Origin: UBA1672 sp965263215
GTDB taxonomy: Bacteria > Pseudomonadota > Alphaproteobacteria > Micavibrionales > Micavibrionaceae
NCBI GenBank assembly: GCA_965263215.1
Contig: OZ253663.1
Location: 2,232,001 to 2,296,000, forward strand
Length of the DNA: 64,000 nucleotides
Reading direction: 5' to 3'
Translations under genes and position numbers: made by a program
Shown: in pieces, positions 17,304 through 25,328 of the stretch
Numbering within the stretch: position 1 is the stretch's first letter
Layout of the letters: each line of letters begins with the position of its first letter
Notes under the pieces: generated by a model
Database searches by the model: none
Told to the model about the DNA's origin: nothing
Seen by the model: the letters and a program-made list of their open reading frames with translations, nothing else

Positions 17304-17552
17304 TCACTCCCTGCCCCGATCTTTTCCATCATCTGGACTTATCTCAATTTCTTGCTTCGTCCGTTCAATATAGGCTTCTTTTCTCTCTTCCTTAGATAAT
17401 GACTTGTCATTCTCCGGTAGGTCTTCATAAGACTGCTTTTCGGTTTCCTGTTCTTGTGTCTTCTGCGCGGGCTCTTTCTCGCGTTCTTTTTGCATACAAT
17501 CTAAATAAGCGGTAGTGTCGCAAACGTTGGTTCCAGTTCCTCGTCTAGCCAT
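17304..17552 (-). CDS. Charged 82-aa ORF, possibly a gene remnant
   Basis: An 82-residue highly charged frame (EKEREKEPAQKTQEQETEKQ-type composition). It has no ribosome-binding site. Its first 14 codons come from the inverted-repeat element at 17511-17617, whose left terminal repeat encodes VCDTT. The simplest reading is that the element inserted into, and replaced the 5' end of, an older gene. Expression is doubtful. Confidence 0.3.
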   Translation of the reverse strand: MARRGTGTNVCDTTAYLDCMQKEREKEPAQKTQEQETEKQSYEDLPENDKSLSKEERKEAYIERTKQEIEISPDDGKDRGRE

Positions 17553-17617
17553 TGATGGTATGCTGTTCGAACTTGATGCGATTGCTGTCCTAGGGGAATA
17601 AACTTTGCGACACTACC
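17511..17617. mobile_element. 107-bp MITE-like element with IS6-type terminal repeats
   Basis: Perfect 14-bp terminal inverted repeats, GGTAGTGTCGCAAA (17511-17524) and TTTGCGACACTACC (17604-17617). They resemble the GG(C/T)..TGT.GCAAA ends of IS6-family insertion sequences (IS26 ends in GGCACTGTTGCAAA). No transposase is inside and no matching 8-bp target duplication flanks it, so it is a non-autonomous or internally deleted element at the edge of the quorum-sensing cassette. Confidence 0.6.
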
Positions 17618-17659
17618 TGCTCATCCTTATTTTGAAAAAAGAGTTGTTTGAGACACGAC

Positions 17660-18019
17660 CTAAAAAATCAGCTTTTCTATCGACTTTATTAGTTCCTTGT
17701 CACCTTTTTTATCTAAAGCTATAGCAAGCTTTAAAGCCTGATCTGAAATATCGTCTAAAAAACTATGTTGAGTATCAGTTACGCCTTTATAGAAATCCAA
17801 GATCGGTACGTTTGTAGCTTCAGAAATTTTGAACAACATAGACGCTGATATCCTGTTTATACCTGTTTCGTATTTTTGAACTTGCTGAAATGTAATGTCC
17901 AGCTCTTTACCCAACCTCGTTTGACTAAAACCTTTGGCCTTTCTAATTTTTAACAAGTTAGAGCCTATAATCTTGTCTATGTCCGTTGGCCGACCTTTTG
18001 TTTTCCAGGCAGATGTCAT
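17660..18019 (-). CDS. XRE-family transcriptional regulator
   Basis: 119 residues from ATG 18019 (an AAAAGG lies eight bases upstream; the frame from 18082 adds an unlikely leader). A Cro/CI-type helix-turn-helix occupies residues 15-75 (IIGSNLLKIRKAKGFSQTRLG, then ITFQQVQKYETGINRIS), followed by a short helical tail. It is divergent from luxR with a 133-bp shared upstream region, so it may regulate the quorum-sensing genes; that is inference from position. This GRPTDID...SQ..LG type is common in alphaproteobacteria. Confidence 0.85.
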   Translation of the reverse strand: MTSAWKTKGRPTDIDKIIGSNLLKIRKAKGFSQTRLGKELDITFQQVQKYETGINRISASMLFKISEATNVPILDFYKGVTDTQHSFLDDISDQALKLAIALDKKGDKELIKSIEKLIF

Positions 18020-18152
18020 TAGATGACCTTTTGTTTTTATGCACAGCAAGTTATAGTTGTGCGTGGTTGTTTTATTTATCAAACTCCACTTTAAGCTTTA
18101 AGTGAGTATCTATGTATAAATAATAGTTACTCAAAAAACAAAAAGTTATTTT

Positions 18153-18890
18153 ATGCATAGGTTAACATTTGAACAAATTGAAACGTATCTCTTAAGTATT
18201 AATTCTTGCAACACCTTAGATGAGATACTGGCTGTTTTACAAAAACAGATACGGTTTTATGGCTTTGATAGATTTACCTACTGGCTTCGCTGGCCTACTT
18301 CTGACATACACGAACCAATCTTTATTTCCACTTACCCTGACAGCTTCATTGAACAATATATAGCAAACGATTATCAAAGCCATGATATGGTTGGACGGTT
18401 TTCTATGGAAGCAAATACACCGTTTAAATGGTCAGATATAGCAAAAAGATACCCAATCACTAAAGGGCAGAAGATGATATATGACGATAGTCGTGCTGTC
18501 GGCCTTATATCTGGAGGAAGCATACCTATACACGGACCTAAGCAAATAGAGGCAACGTTCTCCGTCGTAAGCGATCTTAATGAAAAAAATTTCGATGAAA
18601 CATTTTTTAAGGTTCGGCATGAATTACACATTCTAGCCACCTATGCTCATGAGAGAATTCTACAACTTGGCCTACATGAAAGTACAAACCAGCTTTCGTT
18701 AACGATTAGGGAAACAGAAATTTTGACATGGGTCGCGAGAGGTAAAACATACTGGGAAATTGGTAATATTCTAGGCATTCAAGAAGATACTGTTAAGAAG
18801 TTCATGCAAAGAATTTTTGGTTTACTAAACGTTTCTAATAACACACATGCTGTAGCAAAAGCGATTATCAATGGCTTAATTATTCCTTAG
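18153..18890 (+). CDS. luxR: LuxR-type quorum-sensing regulator
   Basis: 245 residues with an N-terminal autoinducer-binding domain (20-165) and a C-terminal GerE-type HTH (178-240; LTIRETEILTWVARGKTYWEIG). Compared with TraR/LuxR, Tyr61, Asp70, Trp85 and Gly113 equivalents are present (Y69, D78, W93, G121 or G122), but Trp57 is replaced by Phe (F65) and Pro71 by Met (M79). It should therefore still bind an acyl-homoserine lactone, perhaps with altered specificity. It is immediately upstream of luxI in the same direction. No clear ribosome-binding site was seen. Confidence 0.92.
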   Translation: MHRLTFEQIETYLLSINSCNTLDEILAVLQKQIRFYGFDRFTYWLRWPTSDIHEPIFISTYPDSFIEQYIANDYQSHDMVGRFSMEANTPFKWSDIAKRYPITKGQKMIYDDSRAVGLISGGSIPIHGPKQIEATFSVVSDLNEKNFDETFFKVRHELHILATYAHERILQLGLHESTNQLSLTIRETEILTWVARGKTYWEIGNILGIQEDTVKKFMQRIFGLLNVSNNTHAVAKAIINGLIIP

Positions 18891-18984
18891 TCTCCTATAT
18901 TTTAAATTGTTTTGTCGTAAAAGATTCTGACGTGCTTTTTTCGAATCTAAAGCAACCATCTGCCCAAAATAAAAAATTGAAAAG

Positions 18985-19029
18985 ATAGTGCACTATAGTG
19001 GAATTGTCTGTTCCTGAGATTTCTATAAA
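18985..19029 (+). promoter_or_regulatory. Candidate lux box and -10 of the luxI promoter
   Basis: The perfect 12-bp palindrome ATAGTGCACTAT (18985-18996) overlaps a second one, CACTATAGTG (18991-19000). A -10-like TATAAA lies at 19024-19029, predicting transcription from about 19035. The palindrome centre then falls near -44, the usual place for LuxR at promoters where it contacts polymerase. There is no good -35 hexamer, which fits an activator-dependent promoter. Confidence 0.5.
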
Positions 19030-19066
19030 AACTTACACGATACAAAAACCGTGTGAGGAATTAGCC

Positions 19067-19756
19067 GTGATAGAGATTATTCAAGCTGGACAAAGCGGTA
19101 AGACTGAGAGTCTGATCGAAATGCACAGAGTAAGAAAATTCATTTTCAAAGATCGCATGGGATGGGATCTAGACATTTCTGATGATGAATTGGAGATCGA
19201 TAATTACGATCTTCCTGAGACCGTCTATATCCTTGCAAGAGACGACAAGAAGAGGATATCTGGCGTTTGGCGAATGTTGCCTTCCACAAGCCCATCAATG
19301 ATAAGAGACCTTTGGCCTGAGTTTTTGACAGAATTCCCTATGCCTCAAGACTTTTCCACCTGGGAAGTCAGTCGTTTCGGTGTTCACTCTTACGACAATA
19401 ATAGAAGAAGTAGCCTCTTAAATTTCAATGACATCACAGCAAAACTCATCACTGGCCTTGTGACTGTTTGCAACATGGCAAACATTGAAAATATATACAC
19501 AATGTACAACCCACAAGTAGGACGTGCCGTAAGTAGTACTGGTTTTGTAGCAAACAACACCTCTGAAGAACTTTTAGTAGAAGGAAAACCGTCAATAGTA
19601 GGACGCTTTAAAACTGACCAACGAATGCTCAAAGACGTCAATGAGAAGACTGGCATAGATTTCAACTTGTCCTTCGAAGATCTTCCACCTCAATTTTCTG
19701 AATCAATCATTAAACATAGCAAACCTGATTTAAAGAAAGGCTTAAAATATGCTTGA
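19067..19756 (+). CDS. luxI: LuxI-type acyl-homoserine lactone synthase
   Basis: 229 residues. The enzyme joins S-adenosylmethionine and an acyl-ACP to make an acyl-homoserine lactone signal. The frame extends up to GTG 18998, but I chose GTG 19067, which has GAGGA seven bases upstream. With that start the invariant residues fall at family-typical positions: R23, F27, W33, D45, D48, R69, E100 and R103 (MHRVRKFIF, WDLD, IDNYD, GVWRMLP, WEVSRFGV). All are present, so activity is expected. The acyl chain cannot be predicted. It overlaps the next ORF by 8 bp and heads an operon ending at 21276. Confidence 0.93.
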   Translation: MIEIIQAGQSGKTESLIEMHRVRKFIFKDRMGWDLDISDDELEIDNYDLPETVYILARDDKKRISGVWRMLPSTSPSMIRDLWPEFLTEFPMPQDFSTWEVSRFGVHSYDNNRRSSLLNFNDITAKLITGLVTVCNMANIENIYTMYNPQVGRAVSSTGFVANNTSEELLVEGKPSIVGRFKTDQRMLKDVNEKTGIDFNLSFEDLPPQFSESIIKHSKPDLKKGLKYA

Positions 19757-19973
19757 CGAGCTCGTGATCAAAAATAAAGAAGAAAATTTAATTTCTGACG
19801 AGGTAATTATAAATCAGCTCAAAGAAATAGTCTTCGAAAACACATCAACTGAGAACGAATTAAGACATGCAAAAGATTACGCAAACGAAATATGGAAGTT
19901 GGCAAAGAAAAATGGGTGGAAGAAGGCCGAATATTTCGCGGATATGATCAGAAACGCTTTAGATTCTGAGTAA
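19749..19973 (+). CDS. Small ORF between luxI and phyH
   Basis: 74 residues, acidic and helical (LRHAKDYANEIWKLAKKNGWKKAEYFADMIRNAL). It starts inside the luxI 3' end behind an AAAGG, so translation is coupled to luxI. No family is recognised. The position suggests a part in signal production, transport or regulation, but nothing in the sequence shows which. Confidence 0.65.
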   Translation: MLDELVIKNKEENLISDEVIINQLKEIVFENTSTENELRHAKDYANEIWKLAKKNGWKKAEYFADMIRNALDSE

Positions 19974-20007
19974 ATCACTAACACATGCTGAAAAAAGGAA
20001 TAATAAA

Positions 20008-20916
20008 ATGACGAAAGTACAAACCGTAAATGCAAAAACTAATGTAGCGAAAATCATAGACATCATCAAACAAGATGGATGTGTTGTGATTGAAGGCCTG
20101 TTATCACAAGAAGAAGCGAATAGCTTACAAAATGATATGCATGAGCAATTTGATAAAATAAAGGATTGCAAAGGTGACTTTTATGGGCATGAAACAAAAA
20201 GAATGGGTGCGCTATTCAAGAAGTCTTCAGTTTTTCAAAAAATGGCTGTATTCGACCCTATAATCGAAATCATGGATAATTTTTTACTTGATCATTGTAG
20301 TGATTATCAAATCAATCTTACGCAAGCCATATCTATAGGCCCAAAAGAAATCAAACAAATAATGCATCAAGACGACCCGATGTTCCCGTTTATGCATCCT
20401 GACAATGAAGTTATGATTAATTGTATGTGGGCAGTGGATGAATTTACAGAAGAAAACGGAGCGACAGTGCTCGTGCCGGGCAGTCATTTATGGCCCAGAA
20501 CACAGTCGTTAAACTTATCTTTTGAAAATCTCCCTCCTGAGATGATTACTCAAGGTGTCATGAAAAAAGGTTCCGTTCTCATATATTTAGGGTCTTTATA
20601 CCATTCAGGGGGAGAAAACAGAACGCAAGAAAGGCGTTGTGGTGCAGTCATTAGCTATTCACTGGGATGGCTCAGACAGGCAGAAAATAGCTATCTAGCA
20701 TATACACCAGAAGAAGTTCGGGAGATGCCTGAGAGATTAAAGCGTTTGCTGGGGTATTTTGTACACGAACCCAATCTCGGTTCTGTAGAAGGTATTGATC
20801 CTTACGACTATGCACTCAACAACAAAAGAAATGAAGAATTTACTGAATTCGTACCCGAGTTTGTCAAGCCTGTTCTAAAAGAATACAGAGAAGATCAGCT
20901 TAAGAAGGCTGGCTAG
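20008..20916 (+). CDS. PhyH-family Fe(II)/2-oxoglutarate dioxygenase
   Basis: 302 residues of the phytanoyl-CoA dioxygenase fold. The iron-binding facial triad is H120-x-D122 (MHQDDPMF) and H199 (YHSGGENRT), with Arg205 or Arg209 as the 2-oxoglutarate ligand, so it is probably a working dioxygenase or hydroxylase. It is preceded by AAAGGA. A PhyH-type gene next to luxRI is known from sphingomonad-like alphaproteobacteria, which suggests it modifies the acyl signal or a quorum-regulated metabolite; the substrate is unknown. No substrate-CoA motif is obvious. Confidence 0.88.
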   Translation: MTKVQTVNAKTNVAKIIDIIKQDGCVVIEGLLSQEEANSLQNDMHEQFDKIKDCKGDFYGHETKRMGALFKKSSVFQKMAVFDPIIEIMDNFLLDHCSDYQINLTQAISIGPKEIKQIMHQDDPMFPFMHPDNEVMINCMWAVDEFTEENGATVLVPGSHLWPRTQSLNLSFENLPPEMITQGVMKKGSVLIYLGSLYHSGGENRTQERRCGAVISYSLGWLRQAENSYLAYTPEEVREMPERLKRLLGYFVHEPNLGSVEGIDPYDYALNNKRNEEFTEFVPEFVKPVLKEYREDQLKKAG

Positions 20917-20967
20917 AGAACGAGTAATCGCAAATAAAATAAGCCCATGTCAACTAAAGAGCTACAT

Positions 20968-21276
20968 ATGAATAATTATCTAAAAATAGCTACTGTGACG
21001 ATAGTCTTTGTGAGTCTTTTAAACATTAATGTAACAAATGCGCACGAAATTAAACACAATGAATGCTTTTGTCATCAACACGAAAAGCAAGAGACTAATT
21101 TTTCAGATATTACGGATTTAAGACAATATAATAACTATAGCTTTCACCGTGATGAGCAGGGTAGATTCTGCGCCCACCCCAAGAACGGTTGGATTTCTTT
21201 TAACTGCCGCGAAACCCCATTCACCATCGAGCCCGACATAAAAAAATATGAAACGCTGGATAAGAAATCGAACTAA
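20968..21276 (+). CDS. Small exported Cys/His-containing protein
   Basis: 102 residues from ATG 20968 (AAAGAG upstream; the frame from 20947 adds seven unlikely residues). A clear signal peptide (YLKIATVTIVFVSLLNI... ending VTNAHE) is followed by a His/Cys-rich motif HEIKHNECFCHQHEKQE and two more cysteines (RFCAHP, FNCRE). It could bind a metal in the periplasm or be a secreted peptide. It is the last gene of the luxI operon; I do not recognise a family. Confidence 0.6.
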   Translation: MNNYLKIATVTIVFVSLLNINVTNAHEIKHNECFCHQHEKQETNFSDITDLRQYNNYSFHRDEQGRFCAHPKNGWISFNCRETPFTIEPDIKKYETLDKKSN

Positions 21277-21328
21277 CCAGTAGCAAAAACAGACAAGCCA
21301 TATAATGAAATTTTAACATCTAATTTCC

Positions 21329-21351
21329 TTTTCCATACTTTGCCTTATCAC
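21329..21351 (-). repeat. Array boundary repeat, copy B (orphan)
   Basis: The minus strand reads GTGATAAGGCAAAGTATGGA then AAA. It is followed by only a 7-codon frame (MEKEIRC, stop), reminiscent of the MENEV start of the 173-aa protein. No array gene follows, because the quorum-sensing cassette lies there instead. Confidence 0.55.
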
Positions 21352-21412
21352 ATTTATCGCTTTGTCAGGTAATTGCCATACCATCGACGATAATAACACG
21401 TGATGTCATATA

Positions 21413-22399
21413 CTATCTATATTCACCCTCGGAAAATAATAATTTTGGTTTACACAGTGGCTTGTTCTTGAATCTGGAATCACACCCTTTAGTCCTCACT
21501 CCTAACTGACATTGATGCCAGAAAACATAATCGGTGCAAGGAGCTTCGGTAGGTACAAGAGGCACGGTATGTATTTTAGATGGTGGCTTTCCAGGTGACA
21601 CTACATACCCATAAGGGTATGGATAAGTACAAGATATTTTGTTTACATTAATATCAGTAATAGCTCCATCGTTATCCCTTTTTCCAAGAACATTTATATC
21701 TATCATATAGTATCTCTTTACCCCGAACAGAATGTCGTACCAACTCCTCAAATCTAGAGAATAGCTATATTCTATTTTGTCTCTTCTCTCCGATTTTACA
21801 AATTCCAACCCTGCTTTATTTGCAAGTTTTAAAATGTGTTCAGGCGGGGATTTTAGAAGGCCTTTATCTGTATATTCACTCAGGATAGGAACAAATGTTG
21901 TAAACCTAAGACGGATATACGGACCATAAATCTCTGCTGTAGGGTAAATATGCTTTAAATCTTTTCCAGCCCAGTGTTCTTCAAACCAATCTTTATGCAA
22001 ATAGTAAAAAGTCGGGCCAACACCATTTTTACTGAGAAGTTCATTTACATTATTTTTGACATTATCTAGCGATAAGTTCTCATTATTGAGCATAAAATAA
22101 TATGTTATATATCCTCGCTCTATAAGAAAATAATCGTTTTTCAAATTAGCGCCAGTCTTACTCATCACATCGTGCATATTTTCAATGAAAGGCTGTATAT
22201 CTGATTTTATATCTAGCTCTTCTTTAAGAGCGCCACATAGTTTTTTGGATAATTTTTTTATTTGTTCGGTATCACTTGGCTTAACCTTAAAAATATCTTT
22301 TATGATATCTTGTGCTCTTAGGGATTGATCAGCTTTAGCAGGAAACGTGTTTAGAAAAATAAGTAACAACAATAGAATTATAGTTTTCATATTGGCCAT
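21413..22399 (-). CDS. Exported protein of unknown function
   Basis: 328 residues from ATGGCC 22399 (GTG 22405 and ATG 22390 are alternatives). A strong signal peptide (KTIILLLLLIFLNTFPAKA) precedes a soluble periplasmic domain with several charged helices and a Cys-rich C terminus (CTDYVFWHQCQLGVRTKGCDS). The start is embedded in repeat copy F, linking it to the array at 10-17 kb even though the quorum-sensing cassette now separates them. No family or catalytic motif is recognised. Confidence 0.55.
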   Translation of the reverse strand: MANMKTIILLLLLIFLNTFPAKADQSLRAQDIIKDIFKVKPSDTEQIKKLSKKLCGALKEELDIKSDIQPFIENMHDVMSKTGANLKNDYFLIERGYITYYFMLNNENLSLDNVKNNVNELLSKNGVGPTFYYLHKDWFEEHWAGKDLKHIYPTAEIYGPYIRLRFTTFVPILSEYTDKGLLKSPPEHILKLANKAGLEFVKSERRDKIEYSYSLDLRSWYDILFGVKRYYMIDINVLGKRDNDGAITDINVNKISCTYPYPYGYVVSPGKPPSKIHTVPLVPTEAPCTDYVFWHQCQLGVRTKGCDSRFKNKPLCKPKLLFSEGEYR

Positions 22400-22406
22400 T
22401 ATCACT
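22384..22406 (-). repeat. Array boundary repeat, copy F (contains start codons)
   Basis: Minus strand AGTGATAATGGCCAATATGA then AAA; 18 exact bases in common with copy E. Confidence 0.55.
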
Positions 22407-22473
22407 CATATTTTATTTTGTTCATTTTCTAACATACGCGAAATTAAGAAGAATTTCTTACTGTTTTCTTTTT

Positions 22474-25134
22474 TTGAATTTAGCATTACTGTTCAAGCTG
22501 TTAAAAAAATATGATCAAATTAGAGGAAATAGTTACTTGCAGTATATCATTTTTACTTGGGCACTCTGCATATCAGCATTTTTGAGCTTTCCAGCATTCT
22601 CTCAAGATATTCATAAATTCGTAACAACAGGATCGCCTTCGAGTTGGGTCAAAGAACAGACAATACCAACGGAACACTTTAAACTCTCTGACGGGCGTGA
22701 TGATGCCTTTTTATTAGTGGACAGACAACGAAGGCTCACTAAGTCTAATACAGAGAAATATTCACGCTTCGTTCAAATATTGCGCTCTTCAAAAGGCGTT
22801 GAAGATAATTCCACAATTCAGATTACCTTTGATCCTGCTTATGAAACTTTAAAAATACATCATTTAACTCTTACTCGTGATGGAAAAATACTTGATCGCT
22901 TAAAGCTATCGGATTTTGATTTATATCGATTAGAAACGGATAGAAACAGGCTTCTTTACAATGGTGATCTAGAACTTGCATATGTTATCCCTGATGTTCG
23001 TATAGGCGATACGCTTGATTATGCTTATACAGTGTCTGGAAAAAATCCAGCTATTGGCCCCCACATCTCTGCATCACTTGATCAACAATATAGCGTTGCA
23101 ATACAGCATCTACATCGGAGAATATTGGTTGCTGATGATATAGATGTTTTTTGGAAATCTCACCAGGCCGCTATTGAACCAACGTTAACAAAAGTAGATG
23201 GCTACACAGTTTATACTTGGGAATATAAAAACCGGGAAGGAATAATTGTTGATGGTAAAAGACCTTACTGGTACTTCGCATATCCAGAAACTCAGTTAAG
23301 TAGCTTTCAAAGCTGGGCAGAAGTGGGACAATATTTTGCCCCTTTCTATGCTGTTTCTGATGATAATTTGTCCGTAATTAAACCTATTGCAGAAAAAATA
23401 AAATTAAAGGCCAACACCAAAAAAGAACAATTACGACTAGCTCTCGACTTTGTCCAACGCGAAATTCGTTATATGGGGATAGAAATCGGGGCAGGTGGAT
23501 ATATTCCGCGTACTCCCACTACAGTCCTTACAAATAGATATGGCGATTGCAAGGACATGGTCTTATTGCTGATCCATATATTAGAAGCGCTAGACATAGA
23601 GGCCACACCGCTTCTTGTGAATAGCTATAAACGTGACAAAATTGAAATATCGATCCCTCGGTATAACGAATTTGATCATGTTATTGTATACGCTAAAGTT
23701 GATGGAAAAGACTATTATGTTGACCCAACGCGAGGACAACAATTAGGAAACATTGACACATTTCATCAAGGTAGCTTTGGAAAAGGATTGATAGTTTCAA
23801 GTGATAGTGTCGGTATTGTTACAGCCAACCCTTCCAAACCTGATTACTTTCAGGATTTTGAGGATACTTATGACCTTATTTCAGATCCTGATACAGCAAC
23901 ACTTAAAAGTGTTACAACATACTACATGACCGAAGCAGATAGCCTAAACAATTGGTACAAAACTGATGGGCTAGACGCTATTGAAAAAGAATATCTTGAA
24001 TACTATCAAGATATTTTCCCAACAATCAAACAAGCCAAGCCTATGGAAATTGAAATCTTCGAGAAAGAAGGAAAAGCAATCGTTACAAGTTATTATAGTA
24101 TCCCAAATGTCTGGGAATTAAGTGATGATCAAAAAGTAAAAACATTTAGCGCTTATGCAGAAGACCTATATAGTAGTATCCCAAAGTTTGTTGGCGCAAA
24201 GCGTACCGCGCCCTATAGAATATCTCATCCAGCACGCGTACGTTATACTCTAAATATGATTTTGGATGATAGTTGGAATATTAAGAATAAAGAAAAGTCC
24301 TTTTCAGTATCTGCTTTTGATTTTAAAAAATCATCTATATTTTCAGATAATATATACAAACAAGTATATACCTACAGAACCAAGACCGATCACATCACGC
24401 CTAAAGAATTTTCTCACACGATGTCTATCATCAAAGATATTCGTGACATACTAGGCGTAGAGCTAACTGAAGATATTGAAGACAAAAACACAAAGAATGC
24501 CGCCAATACTGAAAGTAAAAATGTATTCCTGGAGAATATTGAGGCTATAGTTCTTTCATGGTTTCTATTAACGCTTATTGTTTCTTTAATTGGTGCTATT
24601 AAACAAATGGACAAGGATATAGAATGGAGATCAAAACAAATTCTGTATCCTGTCGCGATGAAAAAATTCATTCCATTATCTATTATCACACTAGGGATGT
24701 ATCAGCTTTACTGGATTTTTAAAAACTGGCTTTGGTTAAAACAGGTAGATAAACAAAACATTTCACCAGGCTGGCGCACATTTTTTGCTGTCATCATGAA
24801 TCTTAGTTTGTTCATAAAAATTGCCCATACAAAACCGCAAGGGTTTAAATGGTATAAAAAAGCAGTAATACCACTTGCTGCGTTATACTTTATAGGACAA
24901 TTGAGTGACCCTTTTTCAAATAGTGAAGAAAAAGGCTTAGACCTCCTCTCCTTAATTACTTATGTAGGAAGTATATTGGCTTTGACACTTGTCGCCATGC
25001 AAGTAAATAAAATGAACGAAGACCGCAAAGAATACATAATCAAGAATTCTCAATATAGCTGGTCTGCTATAAGTATGATGGCGATGTTTTTTCCTATTTT
25101 ATGTTTAGTTTTATATGGATTATTCTTAGCTTGA
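22474..25134 (+). CDS. DUF3857/transglutaminase-like protein with multi-span C terminus
   Basis: Up to 886 residues. After an N-terminal signal or anchor (IIFTWALCISAFLSFPAFS) comes a DUF3857 domain (about 55-250), then a transglutaminase-like domain with the catalytic Cys in RYGDCKDM (about 359), His in FDHVIVY (about 402) and Asp in YYVDPT. The last 210 residues contain several membrane helices. This layout is typical of envelope proteins of uncertain role. The upstream TTG 22474 has no ribosome-binding site; TTG 22537, nine bases after AGAGGA, is a better-supported start. It is the last gene before attR and divergent from the 328-aa gene. Confidence 0.8.
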   Translation: MNLALLFKLLKKYDQIRGNSYLQYIIFTWALCISAFLSFPAFSQDIHKFVTTGSPSSWVKEQTIPTEHFKLSDGRDDAFLLVDRQRRLTKSNTEKYSRFVQILRSSKGVEDNSTIQITFDPAYETLKIHHLTLTRDGKILDRLKLSDFDLYRLETDRNRLLYNGDLELAYVIPDVRIGDTLDYAYTVSGKNPAIGPHISASLDQQYSVAIQHLHRRILVADDIDVFWKSHQAAIEPTLTKVDGYTVYTWEYKNREGIIVDGKRPYWYFAYPETQLSSFQSWAEVGQYFAPFYAVSDDNLSVIKPIAEKIKLKANTKKEQLRLALDFVQREIRYMGIEIGAGGYIPRTPTTVLTNRYGDCKDMVLLLIHILEALDIEATPLLVNSYKRDKIEISIPRYNEFDHVIVYAKVDGKDYYVDPTRGQQLGNIDTFHQGSFGKGLIVSSDSVGIVTANPSKPDYFQDFEDTYDLISDPDTATLKSVTTYYMTEADSLNNWYKTDGLDAIEKEYLEYYQDIFPTIKQAKPMEIEIFEKEGKAIVTSYYSIPNVWELSDDQKVKTFSAYAEDLYSSIPKFVGAKRTAPYRISHPARVRYTLNMILDDSWNIKNKEKSFSVSAFDFKKSSIFSDNIYKQVYTYRTKTDHITPKEFSHTMSIIKDIRDILGVELTEDIEDKNTKNAANTESKNVFLENIEAIVLSWFLLTLIVSLIGAIKQMDKDIEWRSKQILYPVAMKKFIPLSIITLGMYQLYWIFKNWLWLKQVDKQNISPGWRTFFAVIMNLSLFIKIAHTKPQGFKWYKKAVIPLAALYFIGQLSDPFSNSEEKGLDLLSLITYVGSILALTLVAMQVNKMNEDRKEYIIKNSQYSWSAISMMAMFFPILCLVLYGLFLA

Positions 25135-25178
25135 TTCCCATATCACTACCGTCATGAGAACCTTGCCCCGTAATTTCT

Positions 25179-25197
25179 GGGGTATCACTGGGGTAAC
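25179..25197 (+). promoter_or_regulatory. Putative integrase arm-type site (P arm)
   Basis: Identical 19-mer to 2007-2025, placed about 130 bp inside attR. The pair of identical arm sites at the two ends supports both the island limits and the integrase type. Confidence 0.55.
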
Positions 25198-25328
25198 AGC
25201 GGCGGTTAATTAATTGCTATGGATTGAAATAAGTTGTGACGCGTTCAGAGTTTAAGGCTCAACATAGTCAATACTTAGATGTAATAAGATGGTACGCCTC
25301 CTAACACATTGCGATACACAGTGCTTGA

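Noticed and set aside
17503..17625. Target-site duplication around the MITE-like element
   Set aside because: The 8-bp flanks (AAATAAGC and TGCTCATC) do not match.
18998..19066. Longer luxI N terminus from GTG 18998
   Set aside because: No ribosome-binding site. GTG 19067 has GAGGA, and the invariant LuxI residues then fall at canonical positions.
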